Source of the DNA: Acidobacteriota bacterium
GTDB lineage: Bacteria; Acidobacteriota; UBA6911; JACQSX01
Length of the DNA stretch: 64,000 nucleotides
Assembly: GCA_016211105.1 (NCBI GenBank)
Contig: JACQSX010000005.1
Coordinates: 36,823-100,822 of the forward strand
Reading direction: 5' to 3'
The notes beneath the pieces are model-generated. The model was not told where the DNA came from and made no database searches. It was given only the letters and a program-made list of their open reading frames with translations. The position numbers were made by a program, and so were the translations under genes. This document shows, in pieces, positions 7,906 to 16,917 of this stretch (positions within the stretch are counted from its first letter, which is position 1; the number at the start of each line of letters is the position of its first letter).

Positions 7906-9234
7906 TTATGTCCTCCAGGTTGCGATCATCGCGATTGTCGCGGCGCTCATGACCAGCGCGGTCAGCCAGCCGAGCGCGCGGAGCAGAGGCGAATTGACCC
8001 TCTCGCCCATAACTTCTGGATTGCTGGTCAATATCACCACCAGGATGATCAGCGGGGGAGCGAGCACTCCGTTGACTACCGCAGCCCAGAACAGCATTGC
8101 GACTGCGTCAAAGCCAGCATAGTTTTGCGCCAATCCCAGTATCATCGATATGGCGACCACGGCGTAAAACTTGGGCGCCAGGCGCGGTGGCGCTTCAAGC
8201 GAACCATGCCATGCCTTTGCCTCGCTGACTGCATAAGCGCAAGAGCCTGCGAGTACGGGAACACCGAGCATTCCGGTTCCGATCAGGCCTAGCGTAAACA
8301 GCCAATAGGCCCCGTCTCCTGCCAGCGGTCGCAGCGCCTCTGCGGCCTGACGCGCTGTTGTGATGCGGGTCTGTCCGTACGCATGTAATGTAGCGGAAGT
8401 CGTGAGGATGATGAAATACATGACGACATTAGAGAAAAACATTCCTGTCACGACATCGGTCCGCACATCGGCTAGCTCACGCTCGGTGGCTCCCACCCGC
8501 TGGCTGAGACTTCGCCGCCCCTGTGCGCGCTCCTGCTCGACCTCTTGCGCCGCCTGCCAGAAAAAAAGATAGGGAGAGATCGTAGTTCCGAGAACTCCCA
8601 CAAACGTTGCAAGGTAGGCGCTGGACCACTCGATATGAGGTAGCAAGGTGAAGTGCAGCACGGCCTTCCAGTTCTGGTGCGCTAAAAACGCCGCGCCCAC
8701 ATAAGCGAACAGAACCAAAGTGAGTCCTTTAAAGATGCGCGCGATTTGACGATAGGAAGACCAGAACAGCAAGGATATGATCAGCAAGGCATACACCGGC
8801 ATCCAGACAAATTCGTTGATCCCCGTTACCATCTCGGTAGCCTCGGCCATGCCGCCTAAATCGGCGCCGATGTTGACGATGTTTGCAATCACCAACAGCG
8901 AGCATGCGCCCCAGAGTACGCGCCGTGAATAGCGGCGGCGCACCACTCCGGCCAGACCCCGTCCCGTGACCAGGCCGAGGCGCGCGCACATCAGTTGTAC
9001 TGCCGTCATCAGTGGAAAAGAAAACAGCGCCGTCCAGAGCGCCGTATAGCCGAAGGAGGCGCCCGCTACAGAGTAGGTGGAGATTCCCGAAGGATCATCG
9101 TCAGCCGCGCCGGTGATCAACCCTGGACCCAGATTGGCAAAAAAACGGCGGACTCTGCCCGGAGAGACGCGCCTTCGGCCGACCGGCGCCTGCGCCATTG
9201 CTGGTTTTTCTTCTTTGGAGAGATCCGTCTTCAT
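7906..9234 (-). CDS. NRAMP-family divalent metal transporter with atypical metal site
   Basis: This 442-residue membrane protein of the NRAMP/SLC11 family (PF01566) has about eleven helices. The first-helix metal motif DPGN reads D47-P-S-G50 (ADDDPSGIS). The sixth-helix motif usually written MPH reads ISPY (219-222) in GTTISPYLFFWQ, so the Asn and Met ligands of canonical Mn/Fe transporters are absent. Such replacements occur in NRAMP-related groups with other substrates, for example the Mg-transporting NRMT branch. The transported ion is therefore uncertain. It is followed on the same strand by the aminoacyl-PG operon, which has its own sigma54 promoter. Confidence 0.85.
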   Translation of the reverse strand: MKTDLSKEEKPAMAQAPVGRRRVSPGRVRRFFANLGPGLITGAADDDPSGISTYSVAGASFGYTALWTALFSFPLMTAVQLMCARLGLVTGRGLAGVVRRRYSRRVLWGACSLLVIANIVNIGADLGGMAEATEMVTGINEFVWMPVYALLIISLLFWSSYRQIARIFKGLTLVLFAYVGAAFLAHQNWKAVLHFTLLPHIEWSSAYLATFVGVLGTTISPYLFFWQAAQEVEQERAQGRRSLSQRVGATERELADVRTDVVTGMFFSNVVMYFIILTTSATLHAYGQTRITTARQAAEALRPLAGDGAYWLFTLGLIGTGMLGVPVLAGSCAYAVSEAKAWHGSLEAPPRLAPKFYAVVAISMILGLAQNYAGFDAVAMLFWAAVVNGVLAPPLIILVVILTSNPEVMGERVNSPLLRALGWLTALVMSAATIAMIATWRT

Positions 9235-9282
9235 GGCGATCTCATACTAGCAGGGTGATGTTAAGGCGGCAAAATCCACCTT

Positions 9283-9298
9283 TGGTCCTTCAATTGCG
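9283..9298 (+). promoter_or_regulatory. Sigma54 promoter for glucan phosphorylase
   Basis: Reads TGGTCCTTCAATTGCG, with GG and GC ten bases apart as required for -24/-12. It lies 27 bases before the ATG of the phosphorylase gene and points toward it. Confidence 0.65.
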
Positions 9299-9324
9299 TT
9301 ATCCTGCCGCTTAGAGGCGGGTTC

Positions 9325-11121
9325 ATGAGCGACGATTACGGCATTGCTTACTTTTCGATGGAGATTGCCCTGGAAACGGATATGCCCACTTACAGTGGCG
9401 GCCTGGGTGTGTTGGCCGCCGACACGGTTCGATCGGCGGCAGACCTTGCCATTCCCATGGTGGCAGTCACGCTTCTTCACCGAAAAGGCTACTTTTACCA
9501 GCGCTTGGACTCAAGCGGATGGCAAACCGAGGAACCCGTGGATTGGGATGTGCAGGCCTTCTTGGAGGAAATGCCGACAAGGGCATCCGTGATTGTGGAA
9601 GGCAGAACCGTGTACCTGCGCGCGTGGAGATACCAGGTCAAAGGAGCGCATGGTTTTGTAGTGCCCGTTTATTTTCTGGATTCGGATCTGCAGGAAAACT
9701 CGGAGTGGGACCGAAACCTTACCCACTATCTTTACGGAGGCGATGCCCATTATCGACTTTGCCAGGAGGTCCTTCTGGGTATGGGCGGCCTGCGGATACT
9801 TCGTGCGCTGGGATTTCAAAGAATCAAGCGCTTTCACATGAACGAGGGCCATGCCAGCCTGCTGACACTGGACCTGCTGGAGGAAGAAACCAGGAAGGCA
9901 GCCACGGCGGACGACCAAGGCGGAGTGGCTTGGCTGGATTCCAACTTCCTGGAGGCGGCGGAAGAAGGACCGATTATGCAGCGAGACATCGAAGCGGTCA
10001 GGCAAAAATGCGTCTTTACCACTCACACTCCCGTGCCTGCGGGTCACGATCAGTTTCCCATGGATCTGGTCAACCGGGTTCTCGGACCGCGCGCGGTCTA
10101 CAGCCGGCAAGACGTCTTCTGCTGCGACGGTCGTCTGAACATGACGTATCTCGCCCTGAACTTAAGCCATTATGTCAACGGCGTTGCCAAGAAGCATGGC
10201 GAAATTTCAAGGCTCATGTTTGCACATTACACGATCGACTCGATTACCAACGGCGTCCGCGTGGATACGTGGACTTCCGGGCCTTTCCAAGAGCTTTTTG
10301 ACCGCCATATTCCGGGATGGCGGGACGACAACTTCAGCCTTCGCTACGCTCTCAGCATTCCAAAAGAAGAGGTGTGGGACGCTCATCGCAAGGTCAAGAG
10401 AGACTTGATCCAACACGTGAACCGCAACACCGATTCCACATTGGATGATGACGTTTTTACCATCGGTTTCGCCCGGCGAGCCACCGCCTATAAAAGAGCA
10501 GACCTGTTGTTTCATGACATCGACAGGCTTAAGGGGATTGCTTCCCGAGCCGGAGCTTTTCAAGTCATTTTTGCCGGGAAAGCACATCCGCAGGATATCG
10601 GCGGGAAGCAGCTCATTCAACGCATCTGCCAATTCAAGGAGGCGCTGAGGCGCGACATCAAGATCGCTTACGTGGTTAACTACGATCTGCGCTTGGCCAG
10701 GATGCTGACGGCCGGGGTGGATCTGTGGCTGAATACCCCTCAACCGACGATGGAAGCCTCTGGAACCAGCGGGATGAAAGCCGCGCTCAATGGGGTTCCC
10801 AGTTTAAGCAGTCTGGACGGGTGGTGGATTGAAGGACACATCGAGGGGGTAACCGGATGGGCGATCGGGGAGAAGGGAGGAGGCGAACCATCCAAAGACG
10901 CTCATTCCCTTTATGACAAGCTGGAGACGCAGATCATTCCGATCTTTTACCAAAATCGAGAGCGTTTTACCGATGTGATGCTGCATTGCATCGCTCTGAA
11001 TGCTTCCTTCTTCAACACGCAGCGGATGCTGCAGCAGTATGTGCTCAAGGCTTATTACCTGGAGTCAGGCCCCGTTGCAGCCAACGAGCAACCCAGCTTG
11101 TCAGGATCTAGAATCAAGTAA
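9325..11121 (+). CDS. glgP: Alpha-glucan phosphorylase (GT35, short form)
   Basis: The 598-residue enzyme releases glucose-1-phosphate from glycogen or maltodextrin with phosphate and pyridoxal phosphate. The N-terminus [20 protein letters not shown] is typical of the short alpha-glucan phosphorylase group that lacks the regulatory extension. [22 protein letters not shown] and the PLP site [14 protein letters not shown] with K485 are present; the motifs for phosphate and substrate binding run [14 protein letters not shown] sigma54-like site precedes it. The following gene is a GT39 transferase 48 bases on. It probably mobilises stored glucan when the respiratory regulon is active. Confidence 0.93.
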   Translation: MSDDYGIAYFSMEIALETDMPTYSGGLGVLAADTVRSAADLAIPMVAVTLLHRKGYFYQRLDSSGWQTEEPVDWDVQAFLEEMPTRASVIVEGRTVYLRAWRYQVKGAHGFVVPVYFLDSDLQENSEWDRNLTHYLYGGDAHYRLCQEVLLGMGGLRILRALGFQRIKRFHMNEGHASLLTLDLLEEETRKAATADDQGGVAWLDSNFLEAAEEGPIMQRDIEAVRQKCVFTTHTPVPAGHDQFPMDLVNRVLGPRAVYSRQDVFCCDGRLNMTYLALNLSHYVNGVAKKHGEISRLMFAHYTIDSITNGVRVDTWTSGPFQELFDRHIPGWRDDNFSLRYALSIPKEEVWDAHRKVKRDLIQHVNRNTDSTLDDDVFTIGFARRATAYKRADLLFHDIDRLKGIASRAGAFQVIFAGKAHPQDIGGKQLIQRICQFKEALRRDIKIAYVVNYDLRLARMLTAGVDLWLNTPQPTMEASGTSGMKAALNGVPSLSSLDGWWIEGHIEGVTGWAIGEKGGGEPSKDAHSLYDKLETQIIPIFYQNRERFTDVMLHCIALNASFFNTQRMLQQYVLKAYYLESGPVAANEQPSLSGSRIK

Positions 11122-11169
11122 ATCGGACTCCCTGGCATTTATAATGGGCACGGTGATTTACCACGATCC

Positions 11170-13017
11170 ATGCAGGAGCCACTTGCGCTGATGCACATAG
11201 CCGCCCGCGAGTTCAATCGACGCTCTCTCTTGCTGGCATCGCTCCTAGGCGTCTGGCTCCTTGTCTACGTCCCTGGCCTATTCCGGCCGGCATTGCTGGA
11301 TGATGCCGATTCGGTTCACGCGGAGGCAGCCAAAGAAATGGTGCAACGCCATGACTGGGTCACGATGCACATCAACGGCGGCTTTCGCTATTTGGAGAAA
11401 GCGCCGCTGATGTACTGGACCATCGCGGCCAGCTTCCGGATCTTTGGTATCTCAGAGTGGTCCGCCAGGCTGCCGCTTGCGTTGGGCATGTTGGCCCTCC
11501 TGTTAGCCACGTTCGCGATCGGTCGGCGGACCGGCGGGAACGAGGCGGGATTTTACGCCGCGCTGATTCTGGGAACTGCGTTTGGCCCTTATCTGTTCAC
11601 CCGCATTCTCATCCCAGACATTCTGGTGGGACTGTGGTTGGCCCTCGGCCTTGGCTTTTTTCTTCGCGCGGTAAATGAGCAGCGTCCTTCGCGGCTGGTG
11701 TGCTGGGGTTTTGCTGCGACAACGGCGCTGAATGCCCTGACAAAAGGCCTCATTGGATTGATATTTCCGCTGGCCATTGCTGGAATTTACCTGCTTTTGA
11801 CCCGCCGCCTGCGTCACCTGTTTGCAATGCGTCCCCTTTCCAGCACGGTAGTTTTTCTGGCAATCGCCGCGCCGTGGCACATTCTGGCGGCTGTAAGAAA
11901 CCCTCCAATGGGGCAAGCAAAAGGTTTCTTGTGGTTTTATTTCGTCAACGAGCATTTTCTACGCTACCTGAACATGCGGGTACCGCGCGATTACGACACG
12001 GTGCCGCTGTTTGTCTTCTGGGGTCTGATGTTGCTTTGGCTGTTTCCCTGGAGCGTATTCGTTCTTCAGGCGCTCGGGCAAGTTCCAATTCGTTTCCGCC
12101 GGATCCATTCCGGCCTCGATGCGCCGCGGCAAGCGAGTCTACTTTTTGGGCTCTGGATGGCAGTCGTTTTGGGTTTTTTCAGTTTCTCGACCCGGCAGGA
12201 GTACTACGCTCTTCCGGCCTTGCCCGCATTGGCGTTACTCATTGGGAACTGGCTTGCGCGCGAGTCTCAAGCTGCAGCGGAAAGTCCGCTGGGCCGAAGC
12301 GGCAGAGTTTCTTCCCTCGTCTTGTTCATCGTTGGAGTCGCCGGATCCGCGGTGGCGCTCGCTCTCGCTCTTATATCTCAACCCGCGCCGCCCCATGCGG
12401 ACATCGCCGACCTGTTAGCGAAGAACCCGGAAAAGTATGCGCTCTCGCTGGGTCATTTCTTCGACCTGACGCCGCAGGCTCTCGGGGCCTTCCGCTTGCC
12501 GCTTTTGATCACTGGGCTTGCGCTGGTCACGGGGACAGGGCTGAATTGGCTGTTTCGGAGACGCGCCTCCCCTTTTCATGGGAACCTGGTTTTGGCGGCC
12601 ATGGGAGTAGCGGTACTATGTTGCGCTCACCTTGGTTTGTTGATCTTTGAACCCGTGCTGTCGTCAAAGGCCCTGGCGCTGGCCATTTGGAAAGAGTATC
12701 AATCGGGGGAAGTGGTCGTCATTCACGGGGAGTACGAGGAGAGTTCGACTCTCAATTTTTACACCGGGATTCAATTGCACATCTTGAATGGGAGGCGCTC
12801 CAATCTCTGGTACGGATCCTTGTTCCCTGACTCTCCAAGGATTTTTGAGGATGGCGCTTCCTTCGCGCAGCTATGGGAAGGACCCACGCGCGTTTATCTT
12901 TGGACCGATGCAGCGCGAATGCCTGAGATTCTTCGAGATGGAAGTTCCAAGAATGTTTACGAGCTTGCTCGAGCAGGGGGGAAGTCAATTTTCAGTAATC
13001 GACCGACTCAGGATTAG
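11170..13017 (+). CDS. GT39/ArnT-like membrane glycosyltransferase
   Basis: The protein has 615 residues and around a dozen predicted membrane helices. The PMT_2/ArnT signature sits near the N-terminus: LLDDADSVHAEAAKEMVQRHDW with the catalytic-type acidic residues, then YLEKAPLMYWTIAASFRIFG. A soluble C-terminal part of about 100 residues follows. Such enzymes move a sugar from polyprenyl phosphate to lipid A or another periplasmic acceptor. The start is not marked by a good ribosome site; an ATG at 11191 is an alternative. It may be read with the phosphorylase gene. The acceptor cannot be told from sequence. Confidence 0.85.
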   Translation: MQEPLALMHIAAREFNRRSLLLASLLGVWLLVYVPGLFRPALLDDADSVHAEAAKEMVQRHDWVTMHINGGFRYLEKAPLMYWTIAASFRIFGISEWSARLPLALGMLALLLATFAIGRRTGGNEAGFYAALILGTAFGPYLFTRILIPDILVGLWLALGLGFFLRAVNEQRPSRLVCWGFAATTALNALTKGLIGLIFPLAIAGIYLLLTRRLRHLFAMRPLSSTVVFLAIAAPWHILAAVRNPPMGQAKGFLWFYFVNEHFLRYLNMRVPRDYDTVPLFVFWGLMLLWLFPWSVFVLQALGQVPIRFRRIHSGLDAPRQASLLFGLWMAVVLGFFSFSTRQEYYALPALPALALLIGNWLARESQAAAESPLGRSGRVSSLVLFIVGVAGSAVALALALISQPAPPHADIADLLAKNPEKYALSLGHFFDLTPQALGAFRLPLLITGLALVTGTGLNWLFRRRASPFHGNLVLAAMGVAVLCCAHLGLLIFEPVLSSKALALAIWKEYQSGEVVVIHGEYEESSTLNFYTGIQLHILNGRRSNLWYGSLFPDSPRIFEDGASFAQLWEGPTRVYLWTDAARMPEILRDGSSKNVYELARAGGKSIFSNRPTQD

Positions 13018-13233
13018 GCTTCGAAGTATTCCAGGAAACCAATCGATTCGTAACTGTGTTTGGAACCCTGTCGCTGGAAGTTAGCGAAATAACATGGAGC
13101 GCACCCGGTCTTCAAAAAGACGGAGTACGTCACATCCAGCAGTTAGTGGCGATTTTCACGCAGTTGTTCCGTTGTTATAGAAGCGCAAGATACCGCGCCT
13201 CTATGCTGCTACCGATCCCTATACTTCATTTTG

Positions 13234-13689
13234 CTAGTCGTGTTGGTGCTCCGACTGAGTAGCTGCAGCATTCGACTCAAACAGATGTTCTGTTTGTTCT
13301 CCTTTGATGGAGATTTTCTTAATTACGGTCTGGCCAGATGAGTTCAGGCCCAGGGAGACCTGTGTGTGCTCGATTCGTTTGTCGGTCGCTCCGAATGTGC
13401 ATTTTGCGCGGGCGGCTTCTTTACCGGGCCGTGGCGAAAGGTAGCTGCGCGGGCCCACCAATTCAGTGAAGACCATAACATGATCTTTGCCTTCAAAAAC
13501 ATGCTGGATCTGATAATCCCCCGGTTTGAGCAAGGTATCTCCCACGCGAACTTCCGAGGTGAGAATAATTTGCTCCTTCTTGCCGGTGGCGGGTGTGCTT
13601 GCCTGTTGGGCGAGGGGCGCGGCAGTGAAATCGATTAGGGCCAAAATCAGTGCCGCACTCATGAATAACAATTGGTTCCTCAATCTCAT
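13234..13689 (-). CDS. Small secreted protein of unknown function
   Basis: This 151-residue precursor has a signal peptide ending near APLAQQ. The mature part is beta rich (EVRVGDTLLKPGDYQIQHVFEGKDHVMVF), and a His-rich tail (SEHQHD) could bind a metal. GGAGGAAGT lies directly before the ATG. Similar small secreted proteins occur in Acidobacteria, but I do not recognise a named domain. A sigma54-like site 58 bases upstream puts it with the other sigma54 candidates in the window. It converges with the GT39 gene. Confidence 0.7.
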   Translation of the reverse strand: MRLRNQLLFMSAALILALIDFTAAPLAQQASTPATGKKEQIILTSEVRVGDTLLKPGDYQIQHVFEGKDHVMVFTELVGPRSYLSPRPGKEAARAKCTFGATDKRIEHTQVSLGLNSSGQTVIKKISIKGEQTEHLFESNAAATQSEHQHD

Positions 13690-13746
13690 ACTTCCTCCTA
13701 CTTTGTCGAGTTAATGGCTGTTCCCCTTTGTACGTTTTTCCCTTAA

Positions 13747-13762
13747 AGCAATTTCTGGACCA
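13747..13762 (-). promoter_or_regulatory. Sigma54 promoter for the small secreted protein
   Basis: The minus strand reads TGGTCCAGAAATTGCT (TGG-N8-TTGC, GG-N10-GC), 58 bases before the ATG at 13689. Confidence 0.6.
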
Positions 13763-13894
13763 GCCGCTGAGGGAACGGCTCTTCCCCATGGTGACCCAAT
13801 AGTTGCGTGTTGCGGCGGGTCTGCAGACAGGAGAGGGCATAACAGAGAATACAGAAAGAGATGCCGTTTTACTTCTGTGGGAGTGGAAAGAAAT

Positions 13895-14239
13895 TCAGTC
13901 GTTATGGAACGCTCCGGATGCGGCTCTCAATGACATACGGCCGCTCAAAGGTAGAATTCCTTGCTTTAGAGAGCCAACGAAGTCGCGCGCCCGGCCGTCC
14001 GACGTTCTGCTCCAGACGATTTGCACCCAATCGGCAATAATTTTTTCCGCCCTGTCGAGTTCTTTGATGCGTGCCGCGTAGTGCGCATTCACCAAAGTCT
14101 GCACGTCATCGATGTCGTATAGGAAAATCGATTCCTGCCGGCCGATGGTGGGGTCCAAGTTCCTGGGAACCGACAAATCCAGCAGCAAGAGAGGCTGTTG
14201 TTTGCGTAACTGGGCGAGCTTGGCAGTGGCTCGACACAG
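13895..14239 (-). pseudogene. hemA: Remnant of glutamyl-tRNA reductase (hemA)
   Basis: The frame opens after a stop at 14240-14242 and encodes LAQLRKQQPLLLLDLSVPRN, then LDPTIG, FLYDIDDVQTLVNAHYAAR and EKIIADWVQ. This is the middle of HemA, where families read DLAVPRDIDP and YDIDDL. The N-terminal catalytic and NADPH-binding parts are missing, and the C-terminus departs from the family after IIADWVQ. About 115 codons remain of a gene that is normally over 400. It has no ribosome site or start of its own, so it is a decayed fragment; an intact copy is expected elsewhere in the genome. Confidence 0.7.
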
Positions 14240-14404
14240 TCAAGACTCGAGCTGTGCTATAAGCCCAAAAGCGGGTGATATCCCCCTTGGTGTAAGCAGG
14301 AGCAGAAAAGGGGAGGAATTGGCCGCCCTGAAGAATTTGCTATGATGATACACTTGTCGCTGTCTTTGCAACTGGTGGAGAAAGAGGGCACTTGAGGCTT
14401 CGGT

Positions 14405-14420
14405 TGGGCCAAGAATTGCT
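14405..14420 (+). promoter_or_regulatory. Sigma54 promoter for malic enzyme
   Basis: Reads TGGGCCAAGAATTGCT (TGG-N8-TTGC), 85 bases before the malic enzyme ATG and in the same direction. Confidence 0.62.
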
Positions 14421-14504
14421 TTAAAACAAATTCTGTTTCATGGAACAACCAGCAACGGAAACGCGTCTTTTTACTTTGTACAACGGCGTCTAGGAGAAGG
14501 ACTC

Positions 14505-16820
14505 ATGGTAAGGGAAAACGAAGCTTTGGAATACCACAGTCGTGGACGAAAGGGAAAAATTGAAGTCGTCCCGACGAAACCCTGCAGCACGCAGTGGGAT
14601 CTCTCGATGGCTTATACCCCGGGGGTTGCTGTCCCCTGTCTACGAATCAAAGACAATCCGGACGAGGTTTACAACTATACCGCCAAGGGCAATCTGGTGG
14701 CGGTGGTGTCCAACGGAACCGCGGTATTGGGCCTGGGTGACATCGGTGCGGCAGCAGGGAAACCGGTAATGGAAGGCAAGGGAGTCCTGTTTAAGCGATT
14801 CGCCGATATTGATGTGTTCGATATTGAGATCGACAGTCACGACCCGGATGAGGTCATCAAAGTTGTCAAGTTACTGGAACCCACTTTTGGAGGCATCAAC
14901 CTTGAGGACATCAAGGCGCCGGAATGTTTCCACATCGAAGAGACGCTTATCCGGGAACTGAAGATCCCGGTGTTTCACGACGACCAGCATGGCACCGCGA
15001 TCATCTCGGGTGCGGCGCTGCTCAATGCGCTGGAGGTGGCGCGTAAGAACATTGATAAGGTGAAAGTGGTCTTCAATGGGGCGGGCGCTTCTGGAATTGC
15101 GTGTGCCAAGTACTACATCGGCCTAGGCGTCAAACGGGAGAACCTCATGCTGTGCGACAGTACGGGTGTCGTCTATAAAGGGCGGCAGAAGGGGATGAAC
15201 CCGTACAAGGAACAATTGGCCGCTGACACGAAGGCCCGCACATTGGCTGAGGCACTGGTCGACGCCGACGTTTTCGTCGGCCTCTCGATTGCCAACTGCG
15301 TCACTCAGGATATGGTGCGTTCCATGAATGAACGGCCGATCATTTTCGCGATGGCCAACCCGGACCCCGAAATCACGTATGAAGAGGCGAAGGCGGCCCG
15401 CCGCGATGTGATTATGGCCACGGGAAGATCGGATTATCCCAATCAGGTCAACAACGTGCTGGGCTTTCCATTCATTTTTCGGGGCGCCCTGGACGTGCGC
15501 GCCACGGCCATTAATGAAGAGATGAAACTAGCCGCGACGCGTGCACTGGCCACGTTGGCGAAAGAAGATGTCCCGGATTCAGTCATGAAAGCTTACGGCG
15601 TCAGCCGTCTCCGTTACGGGCCAGAATACCTCATTCCTAAGCCGTTTGACTCGCGCGTGCTGATTTGGGAGGCTTCCGCGGTAGCCGAAGCGGCGATGCG
15701 AAGCGGGGTTGCGCAGACGAAAATCGACATTGAACTCTACAAAGAACAGCTCGAGAGACGGCTGGGCAAGTCGCAAGAAGTGACACGCATCATGATCAAC
15801 CAGGCAAAGCGAAATCCTAAGCGTGTGGTGTTTCCCGAGGGTTATCATGAAAAGGTTCTCCGAGCCAGCCAGATCATCGTGGACGAGGGCTTTGCCCAGC
15901 CCGTGCTCTTGGGCAAGGAGGAGCGGATTCGCCAGTTGACAAGAGAGCACGATTTGAACATCAACGGCATCGCTATTGTGGATCCAGCCAGTTCCGTAAA
16001 GCATGAAGAATATGCGCAGGAGCTGTTTCGGTTACGCCAGCGAAAGGGTGTGACACTGGCGCAAGCGCGGGCGCGCCTATTGCGGAACCCCACGGTCTAC
16101 GGCGCCATGATGGTACACATGGGCGACGCGGACGCCCTGGTTGCGGGAGTAGACCAATCGTATCCGGAAACGATTCGGCCGGCGCTGGAGATTATCCAAA
16201 TGCGCGAGGATGTTGCCCGCGTGGCGGGGCTGTTCATGATAATTTTCAAGGAGAAGATTTACTTTTTTGCCGACACGACGGTCAACATCGAGCCTACGGC
16301 CGAAGAGCTAGCCGATATTGCCATTTGCAGTGCTGAAGTGGCCCGCCGCTTCCAGATTGAGCCCAGAATTGCCATGCTTTCGTTCTCCAACTTTGGTACC
16401 GCCAAGCATCGGTTCGTGGACAGGGTGCGGGAGGCTACCGAAATCGTCAAGCGGCGAGCTCCAGATCTCATCGTCGACGGCGAGATGCAGGCCGACACGG
16501 CAGTGGTCCCGGAACTGATGGAGCAGCACTACCCGTTCAGCCCTTTGAAGGGGGGAGCCAACGTGCTGATTTTCCCAGAGCTCCAGTCAGCCAATGTGGC
16601 ATACAAGTTGGTACACCGGCTGGGCGGCGCGGAAGCAATCGGACCTATCCTGATGGGGATGCGCAAACCCGTGCATGTACTCCAGCATGGTTTTGAGGTG
16701 AAGGACATTGTCAACATGGCGGCCATCGCGGTAGTGGACGCCCAGGAGGCCGAGGAGAAAAACAGGTTAAGAAGATCCAGCGCCGAACGGGGCAGAGAAC
16801 ACGTTCCCATCTCTACGTAA
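14505..16820 (+). CDS. maeB: NADP-dependent malic enzyme with phosphotransacetylase-like domain (MaeB type)
   Basis: This 771-residue protein has the usual MaeB two-part plan. Residues about 15-425 form the malic enzyme, with TPGVAVPCL, the catalytic block [21 protein letters not shown], metal-site acids in [21 protein letters not shown] and the nucleotide fold [15 protein letters not shown]. Residues about 435-760 form a phosphotransacetylase-like domain ([37 protein letters not shown]) that in MaeB regulates activity, often through acetyl-CoA. It decarboxylates malate to pyruvate and makes NADPH. GGAGAAGGACTC precedes the ATG. It converges with the dikinase/enolase operon, which also concerns the PEP-pyruvate node. 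Confidence 0.94.
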   Translation: MVRENEALEYHSRGRKGKIEVVPTKPCSTQWDLSMAYTPGVAVPCLRIKDNPDEVYNYTAKGNLVAVVSNGTAVLGLGDIGAAAGKPVMEGKGVLFKRFADIDVFDIEIDSHDPDEVIKVVKLLEPTFGGINLEDIKAPECFHIEETLIRELKIPVFHDDQHGTAIISGAALLNALEVARKNIDKVKVVFNGAGASGIACAKYYIGLGVKRENLMLCDSTGVVYKGRQKGMNPYKEQLAADTKARTLAEALVDADVFVGLSIANCVTQDMVRSMNERPIIFAMANPDPEITYEEAKAARRDVIMATGRSDYPNQVNNVLGFPFIFRGALDVRATAINEEMKLAATRALATLAKEDVPDSVMKAYGVSRLRYGPEYLIPKPFDSRVLIWEASAVAEAAMRSGVAQTKIDIELYKEQLERRLGKSQEVTRIMINQAKRNPKRVVFPEGYHEKVLRASQIIVDEGFAQPVLLGKEERIRQLTREHDLNINGIAIVDPASSVKHEEYAQELFRLRQRKGVTLAQARARLLRNPTVYGAMMVHMGDADALVAGVDQSYPETIRPALEIIQMREDVARVAGLFMIIFKEKIYFFADTTVNIEPTAEELADIAICSAEVARRFQIEPRIAMLSFSNFGTAKHRFVDRVREATEIVKRRAPDLIVDGEMQADTAVVPELMEQHYPFSPLKGGANVLIFPELQSANVAYKLVHRLGGAEAIGPILMGMRKPVHVLQHGFEVKDIVNMAAIAVVDAQEAEEKNRLRRSSAERGREHVPIST

Positions 16821-16860
16821 GGCCGGCGGGTCACGGACTGGGCCTATAGCGGAAGCGGGT

Positions 16861-16885
16861 AGAGACGCACCGGCTGGGCGTCTCT
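16861..16885. repeat. Dispersed palindromic element (copy 1 of 3)
   Basis: A 25-base palindrome made of AGAGACGC, an ACCGGCTGG centre and GCGTCTCT, followed by ACGATATCGG. Two close copies occur at 58405 and 58450. Here it lies between two convergent genes, where it could also serve as a two-way terminator. Confidence 0.7.
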
Positions 16886-16917
16886 ACGATATCGGACCTG
16901 ATGAAATTAACTTGCAG

